This document shows, one piece after another, positions 1 through 8,918 of a stretch of DNA of 64,000 nt. Below the pieces are notes generated by a model that was given only the letters and a program-made list of their open reading frames with translations, searched no databases and was not told the origin of the DNA. The position numbers were made by a program, and so were the translations under genes. The stretch is taken from NCBI GenBank assembly GCA_963756025.1, contig CAVWMF010000007.1, positions 744,001 through 808,000 on the forward strand, given 5' to 3'. How positions within the stretch are numbered: the first letter of the stretch is position 1; the number at the start of each line of letters is the position of its first letter. The stretch comes from Bog-473 sp963756025. Lineage in GTDB: Bacteria > Actinomycetota > Acidimicrobiia > Acidimicrobiales > RAAP-2.

Positions 1-244
1 TGCCGGTGGGCTGGCCCACGCCGTCAATGGGGGGGAGGCCCGTCTGACCGCTGCTTCCGACCAGTTCCTCGGCGTTGAGAAAACACTGGTAGTCCTGGCT
101 GCTCGCAATGGCCGACAGGTCGGAGCTCACGTCATCCTGGGAGATGGCGGCGCCATTGACCGTTGCGGCATTGGACGGCACGGCGAAAGCCGCCGCCGCG
201 AGGCCGCCGGCCAGAACGATGAGAAGAACGATGAGTCGCTTCAC
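1..244 (-). CDS. SurA-like N-terminal domain protein (3' end outside window)
   Basis: Partial gene, reading out of the window at position 1; about 81 codons are visible. It starts at a GTG at 244-242, the only start between the in-frame mfd stop (259-257) and the hydrophobic segment. The product begins MKRLIVLLIVLAGG, a short positive N-terminus followed by a hydrophobic signal or anchor segment, then ATVNGAAISQDDV, the usual opening of SurA/PpiC-type peptidyl-prolyl isomerase N-terminal domains. I infer an exported folding chaperone or isomerase. It lies 12 bases after mfd and is probably co-transcribed with it; a SurA-like gene after mfd is a common actinobacterial arrangement. The catalytic domain cannot be checked. 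Confidence 0.6.
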   Translation of the reverse strand, partial: MKRLIVLLIVLAGGLAAAAFAVPSNAATVNGAAISQDDVSSDLSAIASSQDYQCFLNAEELVGSSGQTGLPPIDGVGQPTG

Positions 245-256
245 GCGCCGCGCATG

Positions 257-3200
257 TTACAAGCTGTCCGGACGAGACCCGGTGTCATCCGGGGGTATTA
301 ATTCCTCGAGCAGATGACGCAACACGTCGGCGGGAAGCTCGCCGGGGCGGATCGGGATCAGGAGCTGGGACTGATCCTCGCGGTACACCGCGCCGGGGAC
401 GAGACGCCGTAGCCGGACTTCCGCGCTGGCCGCGAGGTGCACGGGCAGCACACGCGCCACGGGTTGACTGGAGCCACCCGGACGCACGCTGCTCATAGTG
501 ACCTCGCGGATGCCCCGCGCCATGGCCGCCACCCGCAGGCGGGCCAGGGCCAGGAGCCCGAGGGCCGGAGCGGGGAGTGGTCCGTAGCGGTCCGCCCACT
601 CGACCCCGATGTCCTCGACGTCGGGGTCCGCCGACACCGACGCCAGGCGCCGGTAGGCCTCGAGCCGCGCATCCTCGGCCGTGACGTAGTCCTTCGGAAG
701 GTGGGCATCGCCCGGGACGTCGAGCGCCACCGTGGGCGGGGCGGGGCGGGCTTCACCCCGGGCCTCGGCCACCGCTTCGGCCACCAGCTGGACGTAGAGG
801 TCGTAGCCGACGGCGGCGATGTGCCCGGACTGATCCGCCCCGAGAAGGTTGCCCGACCCACGAATCTCCAGGTCACGCATGGCAATCTTGAATCCTGAGC
901 CGAGTTCGGTGTGCTCGCCGATCGTGCGCAGTCGTTCGTAGGCCTGCTCGCTGAGGACCCGATCGGCCGGGTGGAAGAGGTAGGCGTACGCGCGCTGACC
1001 ACCGCGGCCGACCCGCCCTCTGATCTGGTGCAGTTGACCCAGTCCGAGCAGATCGGCCCGATCCACGATCAGGGTGTTGACCGAAGGCATGTCGATGCCG
1101 GACTCGATGATCGTCGTACAGACCAGCACGTCGTAGCGTCGCTCCCAGAAGTCCAGGACCACCGTCTCGAGGCTGCCCTCGTCCATCTGCCCGTGCGCGA
1201 CGGCCACGCGGGCCTCGGGCACCAGGCTGTGGACCTGACGCGCCACTGCGTCGATGTCGGAGACCCGGTTGTGCACATAGAAGGCTTGGCCCTCGCGCAG
1301 GAGTTCGCGCCGGAGCGCCTCGCTGATCGCCGCCGGATCGTGTTCGCCGACGTACGTGAGGATCGGACGCCGGTCGGCCGGAGGGGTGTTGACCATGGAG
1401 AGGTCCCGGATGCCCGTCAAGGCCATCTCGAGGGTGCGCGGGATGGGGCTGGCCGTCAGGGTCAGCACGTCGACACCTTCGGCCAACCGCTTCACCGCCT
1501 CCTTGTGCGTGACACCGAAGCGTTGCTCTTCATCGACGACGAGAAGGCCGAGTCGCTTGAAGACCACGTCCGAGCCCAGCAGGCGGTGCGTGCCGATGAC
1601 GACATCGATGCTGCCGTCGGCGAGTCCCTCGACCACCTTCTTCTGCTGGGCCGGGGACAAGAAGCGGCTCAACAGCTCGACGCGGACCGGGTACGGGGCG
1701 TAGCGGTCGGCGAATGTCTGCGCGTGCTGGCTGGCCAGGAGCGTCGTCGGCGCCAGGACGGCCGCCTGTGTCCCGTCCTGCACGGCCTTGAAGACGGCGC
1801 GCACGGATACCTCGGTCTTCCCGAACCCCACGTCGCCACAGATGAGGCGGTCCATGGGGCGGGGCTCCTCCATGTCCGCCTTGACGTCGGCGATGGCCTT
1901 CAGCTGGTCCTCGGTCTCGACGAATCCGAAGGAGCCCTCCATCTCGGTCTGCCACGGGGTATCGGGCCCGAATGCGTGGCCTTCCACGGCGAGCCGGCGG
2001 CGGTAGAGCTCGACCAGCTCTTCGGCCACCTCACCGGCCGCGGCCCTCGCCTTGGCCCGGGTGCGCTGCCAATCGGCACCCCCCATTTTGGAGAGCGTCG
2101 GCGTCTCCCCTCCGCTGTAGGCGGTGATCGCCTCGATCTGATCGACCGGGAGGTAGAGCCGATCGCTGCCTCGATACTGCAGGATCAGGTAGTCGCGGGT
2201 CGTTCCCCCCATCGTCCGGGAGGTGACCCCTTCGAAGCGGGCGACCCCGTGCTGACGGTGGACCACGTAGCTCCCGACGGCGAGGTCATCGAAGAAACCG
2301 TCGGTGGCGCGGGCCCGCGGTCGCGCCCGTCGGTGGGGCAGCCGCCGGCCGGTGATGTCGGATTCGGAGAGCACGGCCACCCGGCAGTCGGGAAGGATGA
2401 ACCCGTTCGAGAGGGGCGCCGTCACCACGAAGGCACCCGTCGCCCCGGTGCGCTCGTCGGCGACCGGCGCATGGACCCCTTCTTCGGCCAGCACCGCCGA
2501 CAGCCGGGTCGCCCCCGCCGTCGTGGCCGCACACAACGTGACCGCGTAGCCCTCGCCGACCAGCTCCGACACCTGGGCCGCCAGTCGGCCCGGGTCCCCG
2601 GCGACGGGGCTGAACCCCCGCACCGTCATCGCCGGCGTGCCCGGTCCCTCCGGCGCCGACGGGACGGCGAGCACACCCGCCTTGCTGTGCTGCAAGAGGC
2701 GCTCGAAGGGAAGGTGGAGGCGGGGGAACGCATCGTGGGATTCGTCGGCCACCCCCCAGGTCAGGGCCAGCGTCTCCGCCAGGGCCGCCTCCTCGTCGAG
2801 CAACTGGATCGCACGATCACGGATCCGTCGGGGCTCGACCAGCACCACCTGTGCCCCCGGGGGGAGGAGGTCCGGCACAAGGTCCTCCTGGGGGTGGACG
2901 TAGGGCAGCCAGGACTCCATGCCGTCGAAGGTCTCTCCCTCGGCGAGCCGATCCCACTGGCTCGTCCCCCAGGGCTGGCTGTGGACCAGGGAGGCCGCAG
3001 CCACCCTGACGTCGGCCGTCGGTATCAGCTCGCGGCAGCCGAAGAACACGGCGGCCTCGAGGTCGGTCTGCGAGCGCTGGTCGTTGACGGCGAACGCGGT
3101 CAGCCGGTCCACCTCGTCGCCCCAGAGGTCGATGCGCACCGGCACGTCGGCCGTGGGTGGGAACACGTCGATGATGCCACCGCGTACGGCGATCTCCCCC

Positions 3201-3784
3201 CTGTGCTCGACCTGGTGCTCACGCCGGTAGCCGGCGCCGACCAGGCGGGCGAGCAGCTCGTCCGCCGAGAGCTCCTGCCCGGGACGCACGGTCACCGGCG
3301 CGTCGAGCGGCGCCGGTCCGAGCCTCTGGAGAAGGGCGCGGATCGGTGCCACGATCACGCGGGGCGGGGCGAACATCGGGTCGTCGACGGGATGACGCAG
3401 GCCCCAGAGCAGCGCCAGGCGGCGGCCCATCGTCTCGACTTCGGGGCTCACCCGCTCGAAGGGCAACGTCTCCCATGCGGGCAAGACCGCAACCGAACCC
3501 CCGACGGCCCCGACGGTGGCCGCGCCGGGACTGCCGTCGTCGTCATGTCGCGGAAGGAGGCAAGCCAGGTCGTCCGCCACCCGGTCGGCGTCCACCCCGG
3601 TGGCGGTGACCACGACGATCGGCGTCCGCTCGGTGAAGTTGGCCAGTGCGGCCACGAGCACGGCCTGCGCGGGCAGGGCCACCGCCAGGGTGGCATCGGC
3701 CGAGCCCAGGAGGGTGGGCAGCACCGGGTCGGTGCGCAGCAGTGAGGAGACGGCGCTGAGTGCGCCGGGACGCGGACCGGTCAA
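257..3784 (-). CDS. mfd: Transcription-repair coupling factor Mfd
   Basis: 1175 aa, the usual Mfd length. Mfd removes RNA polymerase stalled at DNA lesions and recruits UvrA. Domains in order: UvrB-like N-terminal part (about 30-350); CarD/RID-type RNA polymerase interaction domain near residue 500 (SYVVHRQHGVARFEG); superfamily 2 helicase core with Walker A GDVGFGKTE near 650 and DEEQ box near 750; motif VI region QIRGRVGRGG; C-terminal TRCF domain. The TTG start at 3784 has no good Shine-Dalgarno sequence, so the exact N-terminus is uncertain, but the opening aligns with family members. A SurA-like gene follows after 12 bases. Confidence 0.97.
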   Translation of the reverse strand: MTGPRPGALSAVSSLLRTDPVLPTLLGSADATLAVALPAQAVLVAALANFTERTPIVVVTATGVDADRVADDLACLLPRHDDDGSPGAATVGAVGGSVAVLPAWETLPFERVSPEVETMGRRLALLWGLRHPVDDPMFAPPRVIVAPIRALLQRLGPAPLDAPVTVRPGQELSADELLARLVGAGYRREHQVEHRGEIAVRGGIIDVFPPTADVPVRIDLWGDEVDRLTAFAVNDQRSQTDLEAAVFFGCRELIPTADVRVAAASLVHSQPWGTSQWDRLAEGETFDGMESWLPYVHPQEDLVPDLLPPGAQVVLVEPRRIRDRAIQLLDEEAALAETLALTWGVADESHDAFPRLHLPFERLLQHSKAGVLAVPSAPEGPGTPAMTVRGFSPVAGDPGRLAAQVSELVGEGYAVTLCAATTAGATRLSAVLAEEGVHAPVADERTGATGAFVVTAPLSNGFILPDCRVAVLSESDITGRRLPHRRARPRARATDGFFDDLAVGSYVVHRQHGVARFEGVTSRTMGGTTRDYLILQYRGSDRLYLPVDQIEAITAYSGGETPTLSKMGGADWQRTRAKARAAAGEVAEELVELYRRRLAVEGHAFGPDTPWQTEMEGSFGFVETEDQLKAIADVKADMEEPRPMDRLICGDVGFGKTEVSVRAVFKAVQDGTQAAVLAPTTLLASQHAQTFADRYAPYPVRVELLSRFLSPAQQKKVVEGLADGSIDVVIGTHRLLGSDVVFKRLGLLVVDEEQRFGVTHKEAVKRLAEGVDVLTLTASPIPRTLEMALTGIRDLSMVNTPPADRRPILTYVGEHDPAAISEALRRELLREGQAFYVHNRVSDIDAVARQVHSLVPEARVAVAHGQMDEGSLETVVLDFWERRYDVLVCTTIIESGIDMPSVNTLIVDRADLLGLGQLHQIRGRVGRGGQRAYAYLFHPADRVLSEQAYERLRTIGEHTELGSGFKIAMRDLEIRGSGNLLGADQSGHIAAVGYDLYVQLVAEAVAEARGEARPAPPTVALDVPGDAHLPKDYVTAEDARLEAYRRLASVSADPDVEDIGVEWADRYGPLPAPALGLLALARLRVAAMARGIREVTMSSVRPGGSSQPVARVLPVHLAASAEVRLRRLVPGAVYREDQSQLLIPIRPGELPADVLRHLLEELIPPDDTGSRPDSL

Positions 3785-3852
3785 GGGAGGACGTATTCGT
3801 GCTGCGTGCGCTGACGGGAGTCGCCGGTCACCCGGTCCACACTACCGGCGCG

Positions 3853-3888
3853 CCCGCCAGCCCCATCAGGCCCGCCAGCCCCATCAGG
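3853..3888. repeat. Tandem repeat, two 18-bp units
   Basis: Two exact copies of an 18-bp unit (cccgccagccccatcagg) lie head to tail. The second copy contains the pth stop codon. The array fills much of the short gap between pth and mfd. Probably a slippage duplication. Confidence 0.8.
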
Positions 3889-4456
3889 CCGGCAGGGAGT
3901 GACACCACTGCATGGCGGCGTCGACCCCGTCGCACGCGATGTGCTCGACCGTCTCGGCCGCCAGGGCCACCGAAGACTCGAGCAGTGTGCGCACACCCTT
4001 CGGAGGGCGGTTGAGGACGTGGGCCGCGCCTTGCGCCGCACTCGGTGGCTTGCCCACGCCGATGCGCACCCGCACGAAGTCGGTGGAGTGCAGGTGCGCC
4101 TGCAACGAACGCAGTCCGTTGTGGCCGGCCAGGCCGCCGCCCGCCTTCACCCTGACCGTTCCCGGCGGAAGGTCGAGCTCGTCGTGCACGACGACGATGG
4201 AGGTCGGATCGTCGATGCCGTAGCGCCTGGCCAGGCCGCGCACCGCCAGCCCCGACTCGTTCATGTACGTCGTGGGTACTGCGAGCGCCACCTTCGTGGC
4301 CGGGGTGCACAACGAGGTCAGCGTGACCCGCGCCTGCACGCCCTTCTCGGCGCGCAGATCGGCGCCCGCTCTGGTGGCCAGCAACTCGACCGCCTCGGCC
4401 CCCACGTTATGGAGGGTGCCTGCAAATTCGCGCCCGGGATTTCCCAGCCCGACCAC
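3884..4456 (-). CDS. pth: Peptidyl-tRNA hydrolase
   Basis: 190 aa. Cleaves the ester bond of peptidyl-tRNA released from stalled ribosomes. It opens MVGLGNPGREFAGTLHNVG, which holds the family signature GLGNPG and the conserved Asn of HNVG; TTYMNESG, the His of VVHDELD and GGGLAGHNGLRS follow as expected. The GTG at 4456 is the only convincing start; one or two more residues may precede VGLGNPG in the family. It lies 57 bases after rplY on the same strand, a common pairing (L25 then Pth), so the two are probably one operon. Confidence 0.96.
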   Translation of the reverse strand: MVGLGNPGREFAGTLHNVGAEAVELLATRAGADLRAEKGVQARVTLTSLCTPATKVALAVPTTYMNESGLAVRGLARRYGIDDPTSIVVVHDELDLPPGTVRVKAGGGLAGHNGLRSLQAHLHSTDFVRVRIGVGKPPSAAQGAAHVLNRPPKGVRTLLESSVALAAETVEHIACDGVDAAMQWCHSLPA

Positions 4457-4513
4457 GAGGAGGTCGGCCGCGGTGCCCCGTCGCTCGGAGCGGGGGAAGA
4501 TGCCGCGCAGGGC

Positions 4514-5158
4514 TTAGCCCTCGTCGGGCGCGTCGTCAGCCGGAGCCGCCGTCGCCGTGGCACCTTCTTCGCCCTCTTCGCCTTCCGCCTCGAGCGTGAC
4601 GACACGCGGCGGTTGGCCGATGGCGATCGCGGTCTCCGGATCGACGTCGGTCGTGACCCCGGACGGCATGGTGAGATCCGAGATGCGCAGCTGGGCGCCG
4701 ATGGTCAGCTCGCTGATATCCACTTCCAACGAGGTCGGGATGTCGGCGGGGCGGGCCTTGATGGCCAGGGTGAACATCTGCTGGTCGACCAGGCCGTCAC
4801 CGTGGTGCACCTCGAGCGCCTCACCGACCAGGATGATGGGCACGTCAGCCGCGATGACCTCGTCGCGCCGCACGATCTGGAAATCGACGTGCGTCACGGT
4901 CTGCGCGATCGGGTGGCGCTGCATTTCGCGGGCCAGGGCCAGGTAGGTCGTGGTCCCGGTCTCGAGGGAGAGCAGCTGGTTGGCTCCGGCCTCGCCGTTC
5001 AGGGCGATCCGCAGCTCGCGGGCGGGGACGGCGACCGACACGGGGTCGGTCCCGTGCCCGTAGATCACGCCTGGGATCTTCCCTTCACGGCGCAAGCGGC
5101 GCGTGGCACGCGAGCCAAGGGTGCGCCCTACTTCGGCGGCAAGGGTGACATCGGCCAT
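4514..5158 (-). CDS. rplY: Ribosomal protein bL25 (Ctc type)
   Basis: 214 aa with the ATG at 5158 preceded by GAGGAGA seven bases upstream, which favours this start over one five codons earlier. Long L25 of the Ctc/TL5 kind: an N-terminal 5S-rRNA-binding L25 domain (about 1-95; RRLRREGKIPGVIYG) and a C-terminal beta domain (about 95-185), then an acidic Glu/Ala/Asp-rich tail ending DDAPDEG. It binds 5S rRNA in the large subunit. First gene of an apparent rplY-pth pair. Confidence 0.95.
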   Translation of the reverse strand: MADVTLAAEVGRTLGSRATRRLRREGKIPGVIYGHGTDPVSVAVPARELRIALNGEAGANQLLSLETGTTTYLALAREMQRHPIAQTVTHVDFQIVRRDEVIAADVPIILVGEALEVHHGDGLVDQQMFTLAIKARPADIPTSLEVDISELTIGAQLRISDLTMPSGVTTDVDPETAIAIGQPPRVVTLEAEGEEGEEGATATAAPADDAPDEG

Positions 5159-5277
5159 AACGGGTCTCCTCAAAATGGTGCAGAACGGTGGCGCGCGGAC
5201 AGCACGAGGGCCTCCGGCGAACGGCCCACCAGCGTAGTCGCCAATTCGGGCCGGGTACCAACGGGGCCCGCCAAGCC

Positions 5278-6259
5278 CTAGACCAGGTTGTCTCCACCGA
5301 AGAGCTCGGAGACCGAGGTGTCCTCGAAGACGGCGTCGATGGCGTCGGCGATGATCTTGGCCACCGAGAGGACCTCGAGCTTGTCGAAAAAGCGGTCCTC
5401 GGCCACCGGGAGTGTGTCGGTGACCACGACCCGGGAGATCGGGGCCGCCTTGAGGCGGTCCACGGCCGGGTCCGAGAGCAGGGCGTGCGTGGCCATGACC
5501 GAGATTTCGGCCGCCCCGGCCTCCGCCAGGAGCTCGGCGGCGGCGCAGATGGTGCCCGCGGTGTCGATCATGTCGTCGATGAGCACGCAGTGACGGCCCT
5601 CGACGTCACCCACGATGTGGAGGGCTTTGACCTCGTTGTGCGACCCGCGGGGGCGCGTCTTGTGGACCAGGGCCAGGTCGACACCGAGATGCTGGCTGTA
5701 GCGCTCCGCCACCTTCACCCGTCCGGCATCGGGAGCCACCACGACGACGTCGCCTCCGAGGTGCTCCTTCATGTAGGCCTCGAGCACCGGGAACGCGACG
5801 AGATGGTCGAAGGGCGTGTTGAAGAAACCCTGGATCTGCCCGGAGTGCAGGTCGACGCTGATGACGCGGTCGGCGCCGGCGGCCGAGAGCATGTCCGCCA
5901 CCAGCTTGGCGGTGATGGGCTCGCGCCCGCTCGTCTTGCGGTCCTGCCGGGAGTAGCCGTAGTAGGGGCACACGGCTGTGATGCGCTTGGCCGAGGCGCG
6001 CTTGGCGGCATCGATCATGATCAGGTGTTCCATGAGCGAGTCGTTCACCGGACCGCAGTGGGTCTGGACGATGAAGACGTCACAACCCCGGATGGAGATG
6101 CCGTACTTGCAGTGGATCTCGCCGTTGGCGAACTCGCGCAGGTTCGCCTCGCCCAGTTCGACGCCGAGATGCCGGGCGATGTCCTGTGCCAATTTCGGGG
6201 TGGGAACGGCCCGAAACGAGCTCGAGCCGGCGATGCGGGATCAGCTCCACCTCTCCCAC
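5278..6259 (-). CDS. prs: Ribose-phosphate pyrophosphokinase (one apparent extra base)
   Basis: Makes PRPP from ribose 5-phosphate and ATP for nucleotide, His and Trp synthesis. Conserved parts: REFANGE, CPYYGYSRQDRK flexible loop, VDLHSGQIQGFF, and the PRPP loop LIDDMIDTAGT. The frame that carries most of the protein has no ATG/GTG/TTG before a TTG at 6192, which would delete the first strand. In the next frame the missing part LELVSGRSHPE is present from a GTG at 6259 (GAGG seven bases upstream; GTG at 6250 is an alternative). Joining the frames needs removal of one base near 6193 and gives about 326 aa, the normal size. The locus is 3n+1 bases long. Confidence 0.92.
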
Positions 6260-6295
6260 GCTACTGCCTCGGGGGCAGCCCCGTCTCAGGGCCCA

Positions 6296-7396
6296 TTACG
6301 ACTCGACGGCCTCGATCGCCGTGTGCGGCGGCACCACGGCCCCGTCGGGCACCTCCGCACCGGGTCGCACCACGCAGAACGGGCCCACTTCGGCGCCGTG
6401 ACCGATGACCGCGCGGTCGCAACTGCTCGCCGACACCGTGGCATGCCGTCCGACGCTGGTGTCCGTCAGGATGCAGTTGGGGCCGATCTCGCTGCCCTCT
6501 CCGATGACGCAACGACCGCGCAGGATCACACCCGGGAGAAGGGAGACATCGGGCGCCAGCCGCACCTCGGCGTCGACGTAGGTGCGTTCGGGGTCCCACA
6601 TCGTCACGCCGCGCCGCATCCAGCGCTCGTTGATCCGATCGCGCAGCTCCGCTTCGGCCACGGCCAGCTGCGCCCGGTCGTTCACCCCGGCGGCCTCCAT
6701 CGGATCGGCCAGGACCAACGACTGCACCCGGTACCCCGCGCTGGAGAGTACGCGCACGGCATCGGTCAGGTAGTACTCGCCGTGCGCATTGGCGGGGGTC
6801 AACCGCCGGAGGGCGGGAGCCAGGATGCTCCGGCGGAAGCAGTAGATGGATGTGCTCACCTCCGTGATGGATTGCTCCTCATCGGTGGCGTCGGCTTCTT
6901 CGACCACGCTGGTCACGCTGTCGTCCTTGCCGTGCACCACCCGTCCGTAGCCCCGCGGGTCCTGCACCTCGGCCGTGAGAAGCGTCGCTCCGGCGTTACC
7001 GTTGCGGTGGTAGCGCACCAGGGCGGCGAGCGTCTGGGGGCGCAACAGCGGCGTGTCGCCCGGCAGCACCACGACGTCTTCCTCTTCGTCGTCGTCGTCG
7101 GGCAGGCCGGTGAGCCCCACCGCCAGGGCGTCACCCGTGCCCGACTGGGTCTCCTGTTCGACGAACTCGATCTGCATGGCCGATGGTGCGTGCTGCACCA
7201 GCGTCTTGGTGACCCACTCCGCCCGGTGCCCCACCACCACGACGACCCGGGTCACGTCCACCTCGGCCATGGCGTCGAGCACGTGCAGGATCATGGGCCG
7301 TCCACACAGGAGATGCAGCGGTTTCGGCCGCTCCGAGTGCATGCGGATGCCCTCTCCGGCGGCGAGGACCACGGCGGAAAGCCGGCGTTGTTCCAT
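6296..7396 (-). CDS. GlmU-like N-acetylglucosamine-1-P uridylyltransferase, short C-terminus
   Basis: 366 aa from the ATG at 7396. The N-terminal half (about 1-230) is a sugar-nucleotide pyrophosphorylase domain with VVLAAGEGIRMHSERPKPLH, the GlmU form of the GxGxRM...PK motif, and GDALAVG; it should make UDP-GlcNAc from GlcNAc-1-P and UTP. The C-terminal left-handed beta helix is cut short after about 110 residues, at GPFCVVRPGAEV. The part that in E. coli GlmU carries the acetyltransferase residues (Lys351, His363, Tyr366, Asn377, Lys392 region) is absent. It ends 36 bases before prs, so no lost tail fits behind it. Acetylation of GlcN-1-P is presumably done by another protein. Confidence 0.85.
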   Translation of the reverse strand: MEQRRLSAVVLAAGEGIRMHSERPKPLHLLCGRPMILHVLDAMAEVDVTRVVVVVGHRAEWVTKTLVQHAPSAMQIEFVEQETQSGTGDALAVGLTGLPDDDDEEEDVVVLPGDTPLLRPQTLAALVRYHRNGNAGATLLTAEVQDPRGYGRVVHGKDDSVTSVVEEADATDEEQSITEVSTSIYCFRRSILAPALRRLTPANAHGEYYLTDAVRVLSSAGYRVQSLVLADPMEAAGVNDRAQLAVAEAELRDRINERWMRRGVTMWDPERTYVDAEVRLAPDVSLLPGVILRGRCVIGEGSEIGPNCILTDTSVGRHATVSASSCDRAVIGHGAEVGPFCVVRPGAEVPDGAVVPPHTAIEAVES

Positions 7397-7465
7397 ACGG
7401 CCATTCTTAACGCCTCCGGGGGGTCGTCGGGGGGACACGAGGTCCGATTACTGTGCTGGGGTGTG

Positions 7466-8359
7466 ATGCCCTACGACGAATTCGGGCTCTTCTCGGAGAA
7501 TGCAGCCGAGTTCGGCCTCCCCTACGAAGGACCTCCGACCGTGCGCCGGGTGGAGGTCGAGGTCGCACCCGGACGCAAGGTGAGCAGCCTGCTGTGGGGG
7601 ACCTCGGCCCCCGAGCTCGTGTTCATCCACGGCGGGGCCCAGAACGCCCACACGTGGGACACGGTCGCCATGGCACTCGACCGCCCACTCGTGGCCATCG
7701 ATCTCCCCGGGCACGGCCACTCCGACGGGGGCCCCGACGGGTCGCTGTCCGTCACCAGCAACGGCGAGGATCTCGCGGCGGCGATCGCCGTCCTGGCTCC
7801 TGACGCGGTCGGCGTCGTCGGGATGTCGTTGGGCGGGCTCTCCTCCATCGCACTCGCCGCGCACGCACCCGAACTGGTCCGCTCCCTCGTCCTGGTCGAC
7901 GTGACGCCGGGTGTGAACCCGGAGAAATCCGCCCCGATCGCCGCCTTCGTGGACGGTCCGGCCAGCTTCGCCGATTTCGACGAGCTGCTGGCCCGCACCA
8001 TGGAGCACAACCCGACGCGTTCGGAATCCTCGTTGCGCCGCGGCATCCTGCACAACGCGGTGCAGCGCGAAGACGGCAGTTGGGTCTGGCGCTACGCGCG
8101 CTTCCGGACCGAGCAGAAGGACCGGGCCACGCAGTTCGGTGACCTCTGGAACGCCGTCTCGGAACTCACCATGCCGATGATGCTGGTCCTCGGATTGGCC
8201 TGGTCGGTGGTCGACGACGCCGATGTGGCCGAGCTCCTCCGGCGCCAGCCCACCTGCAAGGTGGTCGGCGTCGAGGGTGCCGGCCACAGCATCCAGGGGG
8301 ATCGACCGGTGGAGTTGGCCTCCATCCTGTCCGACTTCCTCTTCCCCGAAGCCGGGTAG
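7466..8359 (+). CDS. Alpha/beta hydrolase
   Basis: 297 aa from the ATG at 7466, divergent from the GlmU-like gene. Hallmarks of the alpha/beta hydrolase fold: oxyanion-hole HGGAQNAHTWD, LPGHGHSDG, nucleophile elbow GMSLGGL with the catalytic Ser, an Asp in SVVDDADV, and the C-terminal His in GAGHSIQGDRP. A complete Ser-Asp-His triad is therefore plausible. No signal peptide, so cytosolic. The substrate cannot be told from sequence; an esterase, lactonase or C-C hydrolase role is possible. A small membrane protein gene follows after 9 bases. Confidence 0.88.
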   Translation: MPYDEFGLFSENAAEFGLPYEGPPTVRRVEVEVAPGRKVSSLLWGTSAPELVFIHGGAQNAHTWDTVAMALDRPLVAIDLPGHGHSDGGPDGSLSVTSNGEDLAAAIAVLAPDAVGVVGMSLGGLSSIALAAHAPELVRSLVLVDVTPGVNPEKSAPIAAFVDGPASFADFDELLARTMEHNPTRSESSLRRGILHNAVQREDGSWVWRYARFRTEQKDRATQFGDLWNAVSELTMPMMLVLGLAWSVVDDADVAELLRRQPTCKVVGVEGAGHSIQGDRPVELASILSDFLFPEAG

Positions 8360-8368
8360 CGCGCCATC

Positions 8369-8740
8369 GTGAAGCAGACGTGGTGGTCGCGCCGAGCCAT
8401 CGGCCTCCACGCGGTGATCCTCATCATCGTCCCCACGTTCGCCGCGCTCTGCGTCTGGCAGCTCCACCGGGCGCTCGACGGCAACGGGTTGAGTTGGGCC
8501 TACGTCTTCGAGTGGCCGTTCTTCGCCGGCTACGCCACCTACATGTGGTGGCGCTTCCTCCACGAACCACCGCGGACGGGCCAGAACGCTCCAGCGCAAA
8601 CCGAACCTCTGGCGCGAGTCTCCGCCAGCCCCGCCACACCAGCGGCGGACGGCACCGACCCTGAGGCGGCAGAGAGGAACGCCTACAACGAGTACCTCTC
8701 GGCGCTGGCCGCGCGCGACAAGCGGAAACAATGGCGATGA
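8369..8740 (+). CDS. Small membrane protein, unknown function
   Basis: 123 aa from a GTG at 8369. Two hydrophobic segments, about residues 11-31 (AIGLHAVILIIVPTFAALCVW) and 42-60 (WAYVFEWPFFAGYATYMWW), followed by a polar, Ala/Pro-rich cytosolic tail ending in NEYLSALAARDKRKQWR. I do not recognise a named family; proteins of this two-helix plan with a conserved NEYL..L tail are widespread in actinobacteria. Position directly behind the hydrolase suggests co-transcription. Confidence 0.7.
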   Translation: MKQTWWSRRAIGLHAVILIIVPTFAALCVWQLHRALDGNGLSWAYVFEWPFFAGYATYMWWRFLHEPPRTGQNAPAQTEPLARVSASPATPAADGTDPEAAERNAYNEYLSALAARDKRKQWR

Positions 8741-8747
8741 ACGTGCG

Positions 8748-8820
8748 CTCCGGGGGGAGGGCTCGAACCTCCAACATCCGGCTCCAAAGGCCGACGTTCT
8801 GCCGATTGAACTACCCCGGA
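8748..8820 (-). tRNA. tRNA-Gln(TTG)
   Basis: Folds as a full cloverleaf on the minus strand. The acceptor stem TCCGGGG/CCCCGGA is perfect, with discriminator G as expected for Gln. D-arm GTTCAATCGGCAGAAC; anticodon stem TCGGC/GCCGG closed by a G-T pair, loop CTTTGGA with anticodon TTG; T-arm GGAGG-TTCGAGC-CCTCC. CCA is not encoded. It reads CAA codons and lies in a gap between convergent and divergent neighbours. Confidence 0.97.
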
Positions 8821-8918
8821 CCGTTCCCGCGTCACTCTCCCGAGGACCCGTGCCGCTAGAGGTTAGAGGCACGGCGTCCACTCGTCGGGCGGATTCGCCG
8901 CAGTAGGCTCCCTTTCCC

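Noticed and set aside
911..3745. 944-codon open frame antisense to mfd
   Set aside because: Product is Arg/His/Gly-rich and without motifs; it is a shadow of the mfd codon bias in GC-rich DNA.
6190..6240. Non-standard AUC start for prs
   Set aside because: First considered because the main frame has no usual start; the neighbouring frame holds the conserved N-terminus LELVSGRSHPE and a GTG start, so a surplus base explains it better.
5978..7465. Long N-terminal extension of the alpha/beta hydrolase frame
   Set aside because: The frame is open back to 5978 but is antisense to glmU and prs and lacks protein-like sequence before MPYDEFGLF at 7466.
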